Source of the DNA: Gammaproteobacteria bacterium
Lineage (GTDB): Bacteria; Pseudomonadota; Gammaproteobacteria; Steroidobacterales; Woeseiaceae
Direction of reading: 5' to 3'
DNA length: 64,000 nucleotides
Assembly (NCBI GenBank): GCA_003331585.1
Contig: QOPG01000005.1
Location: 1 to 64,000, forward strand
Positions 21,310 through 31,215 of the stretch are shown here, one piece after another. Below the pieces are notes generated by a model, which saw only the letters and a list, made by a program, of their open reading frames with translations, was not told where the DNA came from and searched no databases. Numbering within the stretch: position 1 is the first letter of the stretch; each line of letters starts with the position of its first letter. The position numbers and the translations under genes are program-made.

Positions 21310-21338
21310 ATTATAGTTATGTGAAAACAACATGGCAA
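21310..21338 (-). promoter_or_regulatory. Sigma70 promoter of the atp operon
   Basis: On the minus strand TTGCCA (21333-21338) and TATAAT (21310-21315) are separated by exactly 17 bases. They lie in the parB-atpI gap, about 70 bases before the atpI start. The -10 box is perfect and the -35 box has four of six consensus bases. The atp genes can therefore be transcribed separately from the long rpmH-parB run. Confidence 0.65.
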
Positions 21339-21377
21339 CGATCTTCTTTTGATACTTAAAAAATTTAGTAATTTAAC

Positions 21378-22268
21378 TCACTTTATATGATCAATTATTC
21401 CTTCTAATTCATCTAATGAGTTATATCTAATTATTATCCTGCCATTTCCTTTGGCTTTGTGATCAATATTAAGTTTAGCGCCTAGCTTTTCTGATATAGA
21501 AAGCTCAAGCCTCTGAATATCAGGATTTGAAGATTTTATTAAGTTTCTTTTTTTGTTGTCTTCTTTTGCGCTTAATTTTCTTATTAGTTTTTCTGTAGCC
21601 CTTACAGATAAACTTTTTTTTATAATTTCCTGAGAAATTTTTGATTGTACGTGTGGGTCTTTGAGTGATAACAATGCTCTTGCATGCCCCATATCAATTT
21701 TTCTTGAAATAAGCAGCGCTGCGACCTTCTCTGGTAATTCTATAAGTCTGAGCAAATTAGATACACTTGCACGAGATCTGCCCACTGCATCAGCGGCTTC
21801 CTGATGAGTAAGCTCAAACTCTCTTATCAATCTATCAAGAGCTAGTGCTTCTTCAAGTGGATTTAGGTTCTCCCTTTGTATATTTTCTATAAGAGACATC
21901 GCTATTGCATCTGAATCAGGTATGTCTTTTATTACAACCGGAACTTCTGCTAAGCCTGCAATTTGTGCTGCCCTCCACCTTCTTTCTCCTGCAATTATCT
22001 CGTACTTTATTTCCGCATTTTCATCCGTAAGTAATTGCCTCACCACTAATGGTTGAACAATTCCTTGTGACAGAATGGAGTTTGCCAGTTCATCAAGGGT
22101 CTCTTGTCGCATATCAGAGCGAGGTTGATACCGACCTCTTTGCAAATGCTCTATAGGTATTCGAGTGAGCTGATCGTTTGTTTTACTTTGATGCGTTGTT
22201 GGATTTTGCTGATTTGCTCCCGAAAGAAGCGCGTCTAATCCTCTACCTAGTCTTTTTTTTGTATTCAT
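21378..22268 (-). CDS. parB: Chromosome partitioning protein ParB
   Basis: CTP-dependent clamp that loads at parS sites and helps segregate the origin region. The 296 residues begin with the ParB hallmark KKRLGRGLDALLSG. The N-terminal domain has the GERRWRAAQIAGL and ENIQRENLNPLEEA motifs. The helix-turn-helix region around GRSRASVSNLLRL follows, and a C-terminal dimerisation domain ends the protein. It follows parA with a 30-base gap. Candidate parS sites are found about 16 kb away, in recF at 38081-38096 and 38693-38708. Confidence 0.96.
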   Translation of the reverse strand: MNTKKRLGRGLDALLSGANQQNPTTHQSKTNDQLTRIPIEHLQRGRYQPRSDMRQETLDELANSILSQGIVQPLVVRQLLTDENAEIKYEIIAGERRWRAAQIAGLAEVPVVIKDIPDSDAIAMSLIENIQRENLNPLEEALALDRLIREFELTHQEAADAVGRSRASVSNLLRLIELPEKVAALLISRKIDMGHARALLSLKDPHVQSKISQEIIKKSLSVRATEKLIRKLSAKEDNKKRNLIKSSNPDIQRLELSISEKLGAKLNIDHKAKGNGRIIIRYNSLDELEGIIDHIK

Positions 22269-22298
22269 TATGTCTCTTATATTTTCTCAAGTTGTAAC

Positions 22299-23084
22299 TT
22301 ATTCAATAGTTTTGGAGACCTCATCTCCTCTTCTTAACATTTCACCTGCCAATGCTAGATAAGCAATTGCGCCTCTTGATTTGCGATCATGCATTAAAAC
22401 CGGTCGACCGAAGCTTGGAGCTTCAGCTAAAGTGACATTTCTTGGCACCATGGTACGAAAAACTTTTTCTCCAAAATGATTTATTAATTGCTCAGATACT
22501 TCGTCTGATAAATTGACACGCTGATCAACCATCGTTCTCAATAGACCATAAAGTTCCAGTTGGGGGTTTACTGTCATTTTTATTTGATCAATTGTATTTA
22601 TCAAAGAAGATAATCCTTCAAGCGCATAGTACTCGCATTGCATTGGAATAAGCACACCATCAGATGCGGTTAGTGCGTTTACTGTCAGCATGTTTATAGA
22701 AGGCGGGCAGTCTATTAATATAAAATCATAATTCATTTTCACAGCTTCTAGCGCATTACGAAGTTTCATCTCTCTGCCAATTTCTTGCAAAAGCTTAACC
22801 TCGGATAGAGTGAGCTCCTCATTTCCAGGCATGATATCAAACCCGCAGTCAGGTGCATTTATAATAGCTTCGGAGGCGGATGAATCGCCTAATAAAACAT
22901 CGCATGTTGTAATATTAAGATCATTCTTTTCTACACCACATCCCATGGTGGCGTTGCCTTGAGGATCTAAATCAATTAATAGAACTTTTCGTTTCGTAGC
23001 AGCTAACGAAGCAGCGAGATTCACGCATGTGGTTGTTTTGCCAACACCGCCTTTTTGATTCGCAATTGAAATGACCCTGATCAC
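22299..23084 (-). CDS. parA: Chromosome partitioning ATPase ParA (Soj)
   Basis: Walker-type ATPase that moves ParB-parS complexes. The 261 residues show the deviant Walker A KGGVGKTT near 11-18, DLDPQGNAT near 39-47 and FILIDCPPS for Walker B. The start is GTG 23084, overlapping the rsmG stop as GTGA, so translation is coupled. This is the chromosomal short ParA type without an N-terminal DNA-binding domain. Confidence 0.96.
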   Translation of the reverse strand: MIRVISIANQKGGVGKTTTCVNLAASLAATKRKVLLIDLDPQGNATMGCGVEKNDLNITTCDVLLGDSSASEAIINAPDCGFDIMPGNEELTLSEVKLLQEIGREMKLRNALEAVKMNYDFILIDCPPSINMLTVNALTASDGVLIPMQCEYYALEGLSSLINTIDQIKMTVNPQLELYGLLRTMVDQRVNLSDEVSEQLINHFGEKVFRTMVPRNVTLAEAPSFGRPVLMHDRKSRGAIAYLALAGEMLRRGDEVSKTIE

Positions 23085-23725
23085 AATTTACATTTCCGTT
23101 CTTTGTTCAATAGTATTATGTGTCTTTCTCGATTACTCATACCGTCTATTCTTATTGGGTGAACTTGATGCTGCCATCCATTATTTATTGAATTAAGCTC
23201 TTTTATAGGAAGCTTTCCTTTCATGGCAACAATAGTGCCGTGCTCTTTTAACAAATGCTCAGACAATGAAATCAATTTTGGTAACGTTGTTAGTGCTCTT
23301 GCAATTACAGTATCAAACAGTTGGTCGGGAAAAAAGTTTTCTGCACGAATTTTTTTCGCCTGAACATTTTTTAACTCAAAGAGGCTAATAATATGTTGGA
23401 TGAAACCAATTTTTTTTCCATTACCATCAATAAGTAAAAAATGATTTTTCGGCATCATGATTGCAAGAGGCAACCCCGGAAAACCCGCGCCAGTACCTAT
23501 ATCGATAACATTCTTTCCTTTTATAAATTCAAGAGCTGAGAGGCTATCCATGATATGACCGTGAATCATCTCATTAGGAGCACGAATTGCGGTTAAATTA
23601 TATTTTTTATTCCATTTTTCTAATTCTTCGATTAAGAGAGATAATCTGTTAGAAACAAATGTGTCAGCTTGTGGAATATCACGAATAGCACTAGCGATTT
23701 TTTTTCTTATATGCTCTTCAATCAT
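23081..23725 (-). CDS. rsmG: 16S rRNA (guanine-527-N7)-methyltransferase
   Basis: Methylates G527 of 16S rRNA using S-adenosylmethionine. The 214 residues contain the signature NVIDIGTGAGFPGLPLAI near residue 70 and VIARALTTLPKL further on. WNKKYNLTAI near 38-47 is another GidB family motif. It precedes parA with a 4-base overlap, as in most gammaproteobacteria. Unusually, its upstream neighbour is prpD rather than mnmG (gidA). Confidence 0.95.
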   Translation of the reverse strand: MIEEHIRKKIASAIRDIPQADTFVSNRLSLLIEELEKWNKKYNLTAIRAPNEMIHGHIMDSLSALEFIKGKNVIDIGTGAGFPGLPLAIMMPKNHFLLIDGNGKKIGFIQHIISLFELKNVQAKKIRAENFFPDQLFDTVIARALTTLPKLISLSEHLLKEHGTIVAMKGKLPIKELNSINNGWQHQVHPIRIDGMSNRERHIILLNKERKCKL

Positions 23726-23766
23726 TGGAAATTAATTAACATAAATCTAATTTTCTCACTGGAAGA

Positions 23767-25215
23767 CTATGAGACCAAAAGAGACATAAATTCATCGATA
23801 TAGGTATTATTCAATTTTTTATCATCTTGAAATAAGTCATTAAGTTTGGACCATTGATCGCTTTTTAGTTTATGTTTTATGCTGTTTTTAAATTTTTCTT
23901 TAAGAATTGGGATACCTTCTTTTCGACGTTCACGATGACCAACTGGATAGGCAACCTCTATGCGTTCAGTTTTTGAGCCATCTTCAAATTCAATTTGTAG
24001 CGCATTTCCAATATAACGCTTAGTTGAATCAAAATAATCTCTTGTGAATTTTTCATTTTCCTCGACGCACATTTTTTTTCGTAAAGCATCTATTCGGGGA
24101 TCCATAGCAACATTATCCTCATAATCTGCTGCTGAAAGCCGCCCAAATATTAATGGAATTGCAACCATATATTGAATGCAATGATCTCGATCTGCTGGAT
24201 TATCAAGCGGACCTGTTTTGTCTATTATTCTTGATCCAGCCTCTTGAGTTTCTATTTTTATAGCTTTTATGAAATCAAGCTTGTTTTTGACAACATCATG
24301 CAAGGTCATAGCTGCCTCTACAGCTGTTTGGGCGTGAAATTCTGCGGGATAAGAGATTTTAAATAGAACATTTTCCATGACATAAGAGCCAAACTCTTGA
24401 TCAATTTTGATTGGATTGCCATTAAAAAGCACATCATGAAAACCCCATGTTTTTGCTGTAAGTGCTGTGGGATAACCCATTTCATTGGTCATTGCAATGT
24501 ATGCTAGACGCATCGCTCTGCTTGTAGCATCACCAGCTGCCCAGCTTTTTCTTGATCCAGTATTTGGTGCATGGCGATAAGTCCTAAGTGCTCCGCCATC
24601 AACAAATGCATTTGAGATGGCGTTAATAATTTTTTCCCTGTCTCCACCCATCATTCCAGTGAGCACGGCAGTGGATGCGATCCGGACAAGCAAAACATGA
24701 TCTAAACCAACGCGATTAAAGCTGTTTTCCAGTGCTAGAACACCCTGAATTTCGTGGGCTTTTATCATGGCAGTAAGAACGTCTTTAATTTTTGGTATAG
24801 GGCTTCCATTCATGCGACCTTGTCGACCTTGATAATCAGCCAACGCAAGAATTCCTCCTAAATTATCCGACGGATGTCCCCATTCAGCAGCGAGCCATGT
24901 ATCATTAAAATCCAGCCATCGAATCATCGCGCCAATATTGAAAGCTGCCATAACTGGTTCAAGCTCATAGGATGTTCCAGGAACTCTTGCCCCACCTCTT
25001 AATGTTGCTCCGGGAACAATGGGCCCTAATAACTTTGTGCACGCTGGATAGTCTAGGGCTTGGAAACCACACGCAAGCGTATCCATTAAACAGTACTTTG
25101 CTGTTTCATAGGCAAGCTCAGTGTGCTGCATTTCGGAGCAGATAAAATCCGCAATTTTAACTAGCACATCATCAGGAAGTTTACGCTCTGCTGAACGAAT
25201 ATCATACTTTGTCAT
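23767..25215 (-). CDS. prpD: 2-methylcitrate dehydratase
   Basis: Dehydrates 2-methylcitrate to 2-methyl-cis-aconitate in the methylcitrate cycle of propionyl-CoA breakdown. The 482 residues match PrpD (MmgE/PrpD family): WLDFNDTWLAAEWGHPSDNLGGILALADY near residue 100 and SYPAEFHAQTAVEAA near 300. The ATG at 25215 has GGAG six bases upstream; a TTG one codon earlier is less likely. It is preceded by prpC (37-base gap) and followed by rsmG (41 bases). The PrpD version is used rather than the AcnD/PrpF pair. Confidence 0.93.
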   Translation of the reverse strand: MTKYDIRSAERKLPDDVLVKIADFICSEMQHTELAYETAKYCLMDTLACGFQALDYPACTKLLGPIVPGATLRGGARVPGTSYELEPVMAAFNIGAMIRWLDFNDTWLAAEWGHPSDNLGGILALADYQGRQGRMNGSPIPKIKDVLTAMIKAHEIQGVLALENSFNRVGLDHVLLVRIASTAVLTGMMGGDREKIINAISNAFVDGGALRTYRHAPNTGSRKSWAAGDATSRAMRLAYIAMTNEMGYPTALTAKTWGFHDVLFNGNPIKIDQEFGSYVMENVLFKISYPAEFHAQTAVEAAMTLHDVVKNKLDFIKAIKIETQEAGSRIIDKTGPLDNPADRDHCIQYMVAIPLIFGRLSAADYEDNVAMDPRIDALRKKMCVEENEKFTRDYFDSTKRYIGNALQIEFEDGSKTERIEVAYPVGHRERRKEGIPILKEKFKNSIKHKLKSDQWSKLNDLFQDDKKLNNTYIDEFMSLLVS

Positions 25216-25252
25216 CAAATCTCCGTTTTTGGTCTATCGCACTGAATGCTTT

Positions 25253-26371
25253 TTAATTTTTAGATGGCCACTTCATAAGGCTTGGCCCAACATATTCGGC
25301 TGCCGGTCTTATGAGCTTATTATTTTTTCTTTGCTCAATTACATGGGCGCTCCAGCCTGTTATTCTTGAACACACAAAAATAGGAGTGAATAAATACGTC
25401 GGGATGCCCATAAAATGATATACACTTGCAGCGAAGAAATCTGCATTTGCGAATAAGCCTTTCTCTTTCCACATCAAATCTTCAATTGCCTCAGATACAG
25501 CAAATAATTTTTTGTCATTTTTTTCTTCTGAAAGAATTTTTGACATTTTTTTATTTACACTATTACGAGGATCAGAAGTTGTATAAACACGGTGACCGAA
25601 TCCCATAATTTTATCCTTATTCTTGAGCATTAGCTTGACACCGTCAATCGCGCTTTCTGGGCTATCAAATTGTTCAATTAATTCCATAGCAGCTTCATTT
25701 GCTCCGCCATGAAGTGACCCTCTTAAAGCTCCAATTGCGCCCGTTATCGCTGAATGAATATCAGATAACGTTGCTGTAATTACTCTACCGGTGAAAGTTG
25801 AAGCATTAAACTCATGCTCTGCATAGAGAATAAGTGTTGTATCGAGTGTTTTTCTGTGTAATTCAGAGGGTGATCTTCCATGTAATAGATGAAGAAAATG
25901 CCCAGAAATACTATCTTCATCTGTTGCAAGATCTATTTTAATCCCATTCTTGTGGTATCGATGCCAATAAAGAAGGATTGATGGAAGACAAGATAGTAAT
26001 CTATCAGCAACTTCTTTTTGGTCTGAAAAGTTTTTGTCTTCCGGTTCACAATTTCCGAGAAATGAGACTCCTGTTCTGAGCACATCCATTGGATGTGTAT
26101 TTTCTGGGATCATTTCTAGAACTTTTTTCAACTCACCCGGAAGATCTCGCATTCTTTTCAATTTTTCCTTATATCTCATTAATTCATCTGAGCTAGGTGG
26201 GCTGCCTCTAAGCAAAAGATATGCAACTTCTTCGAAAGACGCATTATCAACCAAATCATAAATATCGTAACCACAATAAGTTAGTCCAGCCCCCTCTTTG
26301 CCAACTGTGCATAGTTCTGTTTCACCAGCCGTTATACCAGCCAGTCCTCCTGTTTTTTTATTAGTCTTCAT
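25253..26371 (-). CDS. prpC: 2-methylcitrate synthase
   Basis: Condenses propionyl-CoA with oxaloacetate. The 372 residues are of the short, non-allosteric citrate-synthase type. Catalytic His positions lie in GSLHGGANEAAMEL and GFGHRVYTTSDPRN, and a catalytic Asp is expected further on in LFANADFFAASVYHFMG. The TSDPRN wording and the neighbours prpB and prpD favour methylcitrate over citrate synthase. AAGGTG lies upstream of the ATG. Some side activity with acetyl-CoA is common in this family. Confidence 0.92.
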   Translation of the reverse strand: MKTNKKTGGLAGITAGETELCTVGKEGAGLTYCGYDIYDLVDNASFEEVAYLLLRGSPPSSDELMRYKEKLKRMRDLPGELKKVLEMIPENTHPMDVLRTGVSFLGNCEPEDKNFSDQKEVADRLLSCLPSILLYWHRYHKNGIKIDLATDEDSISGHFLHLLHGRSPSELHRKTLDTTLILYAEHEFNASTFTGRVITATLSDIHSAITGAIGALRGSLHGGANEAAMELIEQFDSPESAIDGVKLMLKNKDKIMGFGHRVYTTSDPRNSVNKKMSKILSEEKNDKKLFAVSEAIEDLMWKEKGLFANADFFAASVYHFMGIPTYLFTPIFVCSRITGWSAHVIEQRKNNKLIRPAAEYVGPSLMKWPSKN

Positions 26372-26379
26372 TTGTCACC

Positions 26380-27252
26380 TTACTCTAGTTCTTTTTTTTC
26401 TTTTAAAATCCTATCGATTTTCTCTTCATAGTTTTTGTAGTTCAGTGTTTCATATAACTCATCTCTTGTTTGCATATTATGCGTTTGATTTTTTTGAGTG
26501 CCTTGTTTTTTTATCTCTTGATAAACGCCTGCTGAGGCTTTGGCCATGGCTCGAGCAGCAGATAGAGGATAAAGTATGATTTCCACACCGGCATCTCGCA
26601 TCTCAGTAACTGAAAATAGCGGAGTCATACCAAACTCAGTTAAATTAGCGAGTACCGGTACATCAACTGAGTTCGTAAAGATTTTATATTGCTCTATATC
26701 TGTTAAAGCTTCGGCAAATATTATATCGGCACCAGAATCAATATATGAGTGAGCCCTTTCTATGGTTGCCTCTAATCCTTCAGTGGCAAGTGCATCTGTT
26801 CGCGCAATAATGCTAAAATCTCTAACCCTTGAATCCACTGCTGCCTTTATTCTCTCATTCATTTCGCTGGATGATACAAGCTCCTTTCCTGGTCGATGAC
26901 CACATCTCTTAGATGATACTTGGTCTTCAATATGACAACCGCTCGCTCCTGCTCTTTGAAGCTCCTTGATGGTTCTAGAGATCATAAAAGCATTTCCCCA
27001 TCCAGTATCTGCATCCACAATAAGAGGAAGATCGCAAGCATATGTTATTCGTCTAACATCCTCACATACATCATTCAATGTAGTCATTGCCAAGTCTGGT
27101 AGACCAAATGAATAATTTGCGACCCCAGCGCCGGATAAATATATAGCCTTAAAGCCTGCTTTTTTGGCCAATAATGAAGAATATGCATTAATAGTTCCAA
27201 CAACTTGGAGCGGTTGTTCGCTTTTCATTGCATTCAATAATTTTTTGTTCAT
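26380..27252 (-). CDS. prpB: 2-methylisocitrate lyase
   Basis: Cleaves 2-methylisocitrate to pyruvate and succinate, the last step of the methylcitrate cycle. The 290 residues belong to the isocitrate lyase/PEP mutase fold. The catalytic loop is KRCGH near 119-123, preceded by VDADTGWGN with metal-binding Asp residues and by CHIEDQV. The length fits PrpB and not isocitrate lyase (over 430). It lies 8 bases before prpC and 33 bases after acuI. Confidence 0.93.
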   Translation of the reverse strand: MNKKLLNAMKSEQPLQVVGTINAYSSLLAKKAGFKAIYLSGAGVANYSFGLPDLAMTTLNDVCEDVRRITYACDLPLIVDADTGWGNAFMISRTIKELQRAGASGCHIEDQVSSKRCGHRPGKELVSSSEMNERIKAAVDSRVRDFSIIARTDALATEGLEATIERAHSYIDSGADIIFAEALTDIEQYKIFTNSVDVPVLANLTEFGMTPLFSVTEMRDAGVEIILYPLSAARAMAKASAGVYQEIKKQGTQKNQTHNMQTRDELYETLNYKNYEEKIDRILKEKKELE

Positions 27253-27285
27253 TAATTTTCCATTAAAAATTTATTCAATATTCAA

Positions 27286-28275
27286 TTACAAAATATTTAC
27301 AACGATGCGGCCCTTTATTTTTCCATCAATAAAAGCTTCAAATGCCTGCGGTAAAGCATCAAAAGTAATTGCTTCTGAAGCAATTATATCTAATTTTTGA
27401 GGCTTTAAGTCTGTTCCAATTCTTTGCCATACTTCTTCTCTTAAGCATCTTGGTGTGTCCACAGAATTTATTCCGAGTAAATTCACAGCACGTAAAATTA
27501 AGGGCATGACAGTTGTCTCAAGCTTAAAGCTTGAAGCCAAGCCTATGGAAGCGACATTGCCGCCGTAATTTGTTGTTTTTAGGAGCCATGATAACACCTC
27601 GCCCCCAAGATTATCGATAGCACCCCCCCAAACTGCTTTCTCTAAAGGTCGTTTTCCAAAATCCAAATCGCCTCTAATAATTACTTTTTGTGCACCAATG
27701 CTATTTAGATAATTTATCTGATCATTTTTTCCGGTGATAGCAACAACTTCATAACCAGATGATGAGAGCATATCTACAGCAATGCTTCCAACACCGCCTG
27801 TAGCTCCAGTGACCACAATTGGACCCATTGAAGGGTTCTGACCGTTCTTCTCCATTTGATGAATAGCTAATGCGGCGGTATATCCCGCTGTACCGATTTG
27901 CATTGCCTGATTTGCGTTAATATTCTTTGGTAATTTAATGACTGATTCTGAAGAAACTCTTGCGTATTCTGAATAACCGCCATCTCTAGTCTCACTTAAG
28001 CCACAACCATTAACTAAGACATTATCTCCTTCAGAAAAATTTTTGGCTGTCGTTTCCTTTACAACCCCAACAAGGTCTATGCCACCAACCAATGGATACT
28101 TTTTTAATATTTTTCCTTTTCCTGTTGCCGCGAGCGCGTCTTTATAATTAATTGATGAATGACTCACCTTAACTGTAACATCGCCCTCAGAGAGATCATT
28201 GATTTCAATTTGCTCAAATCCTGAAATAACTTTACCTTCTTTTTCATCAATTCTGAAAGCTCTGAATTTACTCAT
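27286..28275 (-). CDS. acuI: Acrylyl-CoA reductase, AcuI/YhdH family
   Basis: NADPH-dependent medium-chain reductase that turns toxic acrylyl-CoA into propionyl-CoA. The 329 residues show the YhdH/AcuI family pattern: NYKDALAATGKG near 43-54, PLVGGIDLVG near 61-70, NGCGLSETRDGGYSEYA near 88-104 and nucleotide-binding VTGATGGVGSIAVDML near 154. There are no zinc ligands of the alcohol dehydrogenase type. GGAG precedes the ATG. The gene sits directly before prpB, prpC and prpD, which would consume its product, and that context supports AcuI over a generic quinone reductase. Confidence 0.85.
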   Translation of the reverse strand: MSKFRAFRIDEKEGKVISGFEQIEINDLSEGDVTVKVSHSSINYKDALAATGKGKILKKYPLVGGIDLVGVVKETTAKNFSEGDNVLVNGCGLSETRDGGYSEYARVSSESVIKLPKNINANQAMQIGTAGYTAALAIHQMEKNGQNPSMGPIVVTGATGGVGSIAVDMLSSSGYEVVAITGKNDQINYLNSIGAQKVIIRGDLDFGKRPLEKAVWGGAIDNLGGEVLSWLLKTTNYGGNVASIGLASSFKLETTVMPLILRAVNLLGINSVDTPRCLREEVWQRIGTDLKPQKLDIIASEAITFDALPQAFEAFIDGKIKGRIVVNIL

Positions 28276-28286
28276 TTTTTTCTCCG

Positions 28287-29216
28287 TTATGGTGCATGTT
28301 TAGTTAGCCAAAAATCCAGTCCAGCAGCATTAACATATAAGTCAGATTGGAGTATATTTTTGATCTGAGCATCGTCTAAAATACAACCATGGCTCCGAAG
28401 TTTATGCATAAGGTGAGATTGAAGCTTTTTATGAATGTGTTCCATTCTTTTGCCTTCATTTTTATACAACAGTGCAATATCAACAAAGTCATCGATTAAA
28501 TCATGCATATCAGAGCCGAGTTTTTCAGTTTGCTCAATTTTGCTGTAGTGTGCTAGATATATTGCGTCTGGCTGATATTTTATTATCTCATCAATGGCAT
28601 TGTGGGCTTCGTTAGGATCAAACTGAGTTGGCGCAGTAATTGGAATGATAAAGCTTCCTTTTTTTGAATCAAATTCCCTTAAAGACATACCAAAACTATC
28701 CCCTGAAAATACTGATTTAGAGTATTCATCATATATACAATAATGATGTCTAGCGTGGCCTTCAGTATAAAAGATTCTCATTGTTCTGTTATTTAGTAAT
28801 AACTCTTGCCCATCTTCCGGGCTTAATATTTTCTGCTCTTCGACAGGCAAAACGTCCCCAAATAATTGGTTAAATAAATTTTTTCCATAGACTCTTTCTG
28901 AGCTCGCAATAAGTTTTGATGGATCAATCATATGTTTTGCTCCATATGGATGAACTATAAGTTTTGCATTTGGCAAATTTTGCATTAGCTTGCCGGCGCC
29001 TCCAGCATGATCAAGGTGCACATGAGTCAAAAAAACAAACTCAACATCTCCTTTGTCTAGATTATTATCTGTTAAGGCATCTTCAAGCAGCTCTATGTTA
29101 TTTGACGTGCCAACATCCACAAACGCTGCCTTGCCATCATGACAGATTAGATGGCTTGCATTATATTTTGACCTGATGAAATTCGTATCTATAGGAATGA
29201 TGCCAAAATTACTCAT
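28287..29216 (-). CDS. Metallo-beta-lactamase-fold hydrolase
   Basis: A 309-residue MBL-fold hydrolase. The metal site THVHLDHAG puts H65, H67, D69 and H70 in the canonical HxHxDH order. Further ligands appear in TEGHARHHY, SGDSFG and LAHYSK. The start MSNFGI at 29216 has GAAGAG a few bases upstream; an upstream ATG at 29249 would overlap the mnmG stop. The substrate is unknown. Its place directly before acuI and prpBCD, 11 bases from acuI, suggests a role with CoA thioesters or glyoxalase-like detoxification, but this is inference. Confidence 0.85.
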   Translation of the reverse strand: MSNFGIIPIDTNFIRSKYNASHLICHDGKAAFVDVGTSNNIELLEDALTDNNLDKGDVEFVFLTHVHLDHAGGAGKLMQNLPNAKLIVHPYGAKHMIDPSKLIASSERVYGKNLFNQLFGDVLPVEEQKILSPEDGQELLLNNRTMRIFYTEGHARHHYCIYDEYSKSVFSGDSFGMSLREFDSKKGSFIIPITAPTQFDPNEAHNAIDEIIKYQPDAIYLAHYSKIEQTEKLGSDMHDLIDDFVDIALLYKNEGKRMEHIHKKLQSHLMHKLRSHGCILDDAQIKNILQSDLYVNAAGLDFWLTKHAP

Positions 29217-29241
29217 GATCTCTTCGTTCTCTATGAGTGTT

Positions 29242-31149
29242 TCATGCAATTTTCTTGCTAGTTTTTTTTAAGTGAAGAAGGATCAATGATATTGCTGCCG
29301 GCGTTATTCCTTCTAATCTTGATGCTTGTCCCAAGGATTCAGGCATTACTTCTTGGAGTTTTTGTTTGGCCTCATTAGACAATCCCTGAACTAGTGAATA
29401 ATCTATTTTTTTTGATAAAATTAACTTTTCATTTTTCTCAAATTTCTCGATTTCCCGTATTTGTCTCTGGATATATCCTTCATACTTTGCTGAAATTTCT
29501 ATCTGGTTATGTGCCTGCTCAATTTGTTCGGAATCTATCTCATTATGCCTCCAGCTTGGCTTACCTACCATAGATAATGAAGTAATCATTTTATGAGAAA
29601 ATTCAGGTCTTTTTAGTAAATCTAAAGCATTTGATTCTTTTTTATAATTTTTTCCGAGAACTAATTTATCGCCGCTCTCGATTTTTTTGTTACTTATAAA
29701 AATAGATTTAAGTCGTGTTTCTTCTGAGTTTACCATTTCTATTTTTTGTTGATAACGTTCCCATCTCTCTTTGCTGATGATGCCAAACGTTTTCGCAATG
29801 GGCGTCATTCTCTGGTCTGCATTATCCTCTCTCAAAAGTAACCTATATTCTGCCCTGCTCGTAAACATCCTATATGGCTCGCTAACACCTCGACCGGTCA
29901 AATCATCAACAAGCACCCCCATATAAGAATTTTGTCTAAGCGGATACCATAATTCTTGATTATTTGAGTATCTGCTAGCGTTTAGACCAGCAATTAAGCC
30001 TTGAGCTGCAGCTTCTTCATAACCTGTTGTTCCATTAATTTGTCCAGCAAAATACAACCCCTGAATCTTTTTTGTCTCTAGAGTCGGCTTTAGGCTCCTT
30101 GGATCAATATAATCATATTCTATTGCATAACCATATTGGCTGATCTCGGCATTTTCAAATCCTATGATTGATCTGACAAATTTTTCTTGAGTTTCCTTTG
30201 GTAGGCTTGTGGATATACCATTTGGATAGACTATTTCTGAATTAATTCCTTCTGGCTCTACAAAAACTTGGTGTGAATCTTTATCAGCAAAGCGTACAAT
30301 TTTATCCTCAATTGAAGGACAATATCTTGGTCCAACTGAGCTTATCGCTCCACTATAAATCGGGGACTTGTGCAATGCATCAGATATAATTCGATGCGTT
30401 TCTTTTGTCGTTCTGGTTATGTGACAATTTAACTGCTCTGGATGTTGTGATCGATTACCCATAAAAGAAAAAACTGGTCTTGGGTTATCCCCTGGTTGAG
30501 TATTCATAACACTATAGTTTAAGCTTTCTTTTTTTAATCGAGGAGGTGTCCCAGTTTTGAGTCTGCCAACTTTAAAATCTAGTTCTCTTATATTTTTTGA
30601 AAGATTGTTAGAGGGTCTATCGCCTATTCTGCCACCCTCTTCAGATTTATCTCCACAAAGAATTTTACCTGCAAGAAAGGTGCCGGTAGTTAGAACCACA
30701 CTTTTTGCATAAATATTTCCAGATTGTTTTGTGATTACTCCTTCTATAATTCCATTCTTCATGATAAGAGCATCGACAGTATCTTCATGTATGGTTAAAT
30801 TTTTTTGTCTGGATAATATGAATTTTACAGCTTTGTTATATAGAACACGATCAGCTTGTGCTCTTGTCGCCCGAACAGCGGGGCCCTTACTGGCATTCAA
30901 TGTTCTAAAATGAATTCCAGCTTTATCGATCGCCTCAGCCATAACTCCGCCCATTGCATCTATTTCTTTTGTAAGATGGCCTTTTCCAATTCCACCAATC
31001 GCTGGATTACAGCTCATTTCGCCAATCGAGGACACTTTTTGTGTAATCAACAATGTTTTTGAGCCGGACCTTGCCGATACAGATGCTGCTTCTGTACCAG
31101 CATGGCCTCCCCCAATAATTATTACCTCGAATTTTTTATTTATGCTCAT
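29242..31149 (-). CDS. mnmG: tRNA uridine 5-carboxymethylaminomethyl modification enzyme MnmG
   Basis: FAD-dependent partner of MnmE that modifies the wobble uridine of several tRNAs. The 635 residues start with the dinucleotide-binding motif [27 protein letters not shown] and [11 protein letters not shown] are GidA hallmarks, and the C-terminal helical domain ends [22 protein letters not shown]. It lies 66 bases after mnmE. In relatives rsmG normally follows; here an MBL-acuI-prpBCD cassette intervenes. Confidence 0.97.
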   Translation of the reverse strand: MSINKKFEVIIIGGGHAGTEAASVSARSGSKTLLITQKVSSIGEMSCNPAIGGIGKGHLTKEIDAMGGVMAEAIDKAGIHFRTLNASKGPAVRATRAQADRVLYNKAVKFILSRQKNLTIHEDTVDALIMKNGIIEGVITKQSGNIYAKSVVLTTGTFLAGKILCGDKSEEGGRIGDRPSNNLSKNIRELDFKVGRLKTGTPPRLKKESLNYSVMNTQPGDNPRPVFSFMGNRSQHPEQLNCHITRTTKETHRIISDALHKSPIYSGAISSVGPRYCPSIEDKIVRFADKDSHQVFVEPEGINSEIVYPNGISTSLPKETQEKFVRSIIGFENAEISQYGYAIEYDYIDPRSLKPTLETKKIQGLYFAGQINGTTGYEEAAAQGLIAGLNASRYSNNQELWYPLRQNSYMGVLVDDLTGRGVSEPYRMFTSRAEYRLLLREDNADQRMTPIAKTFGIISKERWERYQQKIEMVNSEETRLKSIFISNKKIESGDKLVLGKNYKKESNALDLLKRPEFSHKMITSLSMVGKPSWRHNEIDSEQIEQAHNQIEISAKYEGYIQRQIREIEKFEKNEKLILSKKIDYSLVQGLSNEAKQKLQEVMPESLGQASRLEGITPAAISLILLHLKKTSKKIA

Positions 31150-31215
31150 AAATGTATTCTAATCAAAATTTTAAGATTGTGTATTCAAATTGAATATATT
31201 AGGGCTGTAACAGAT

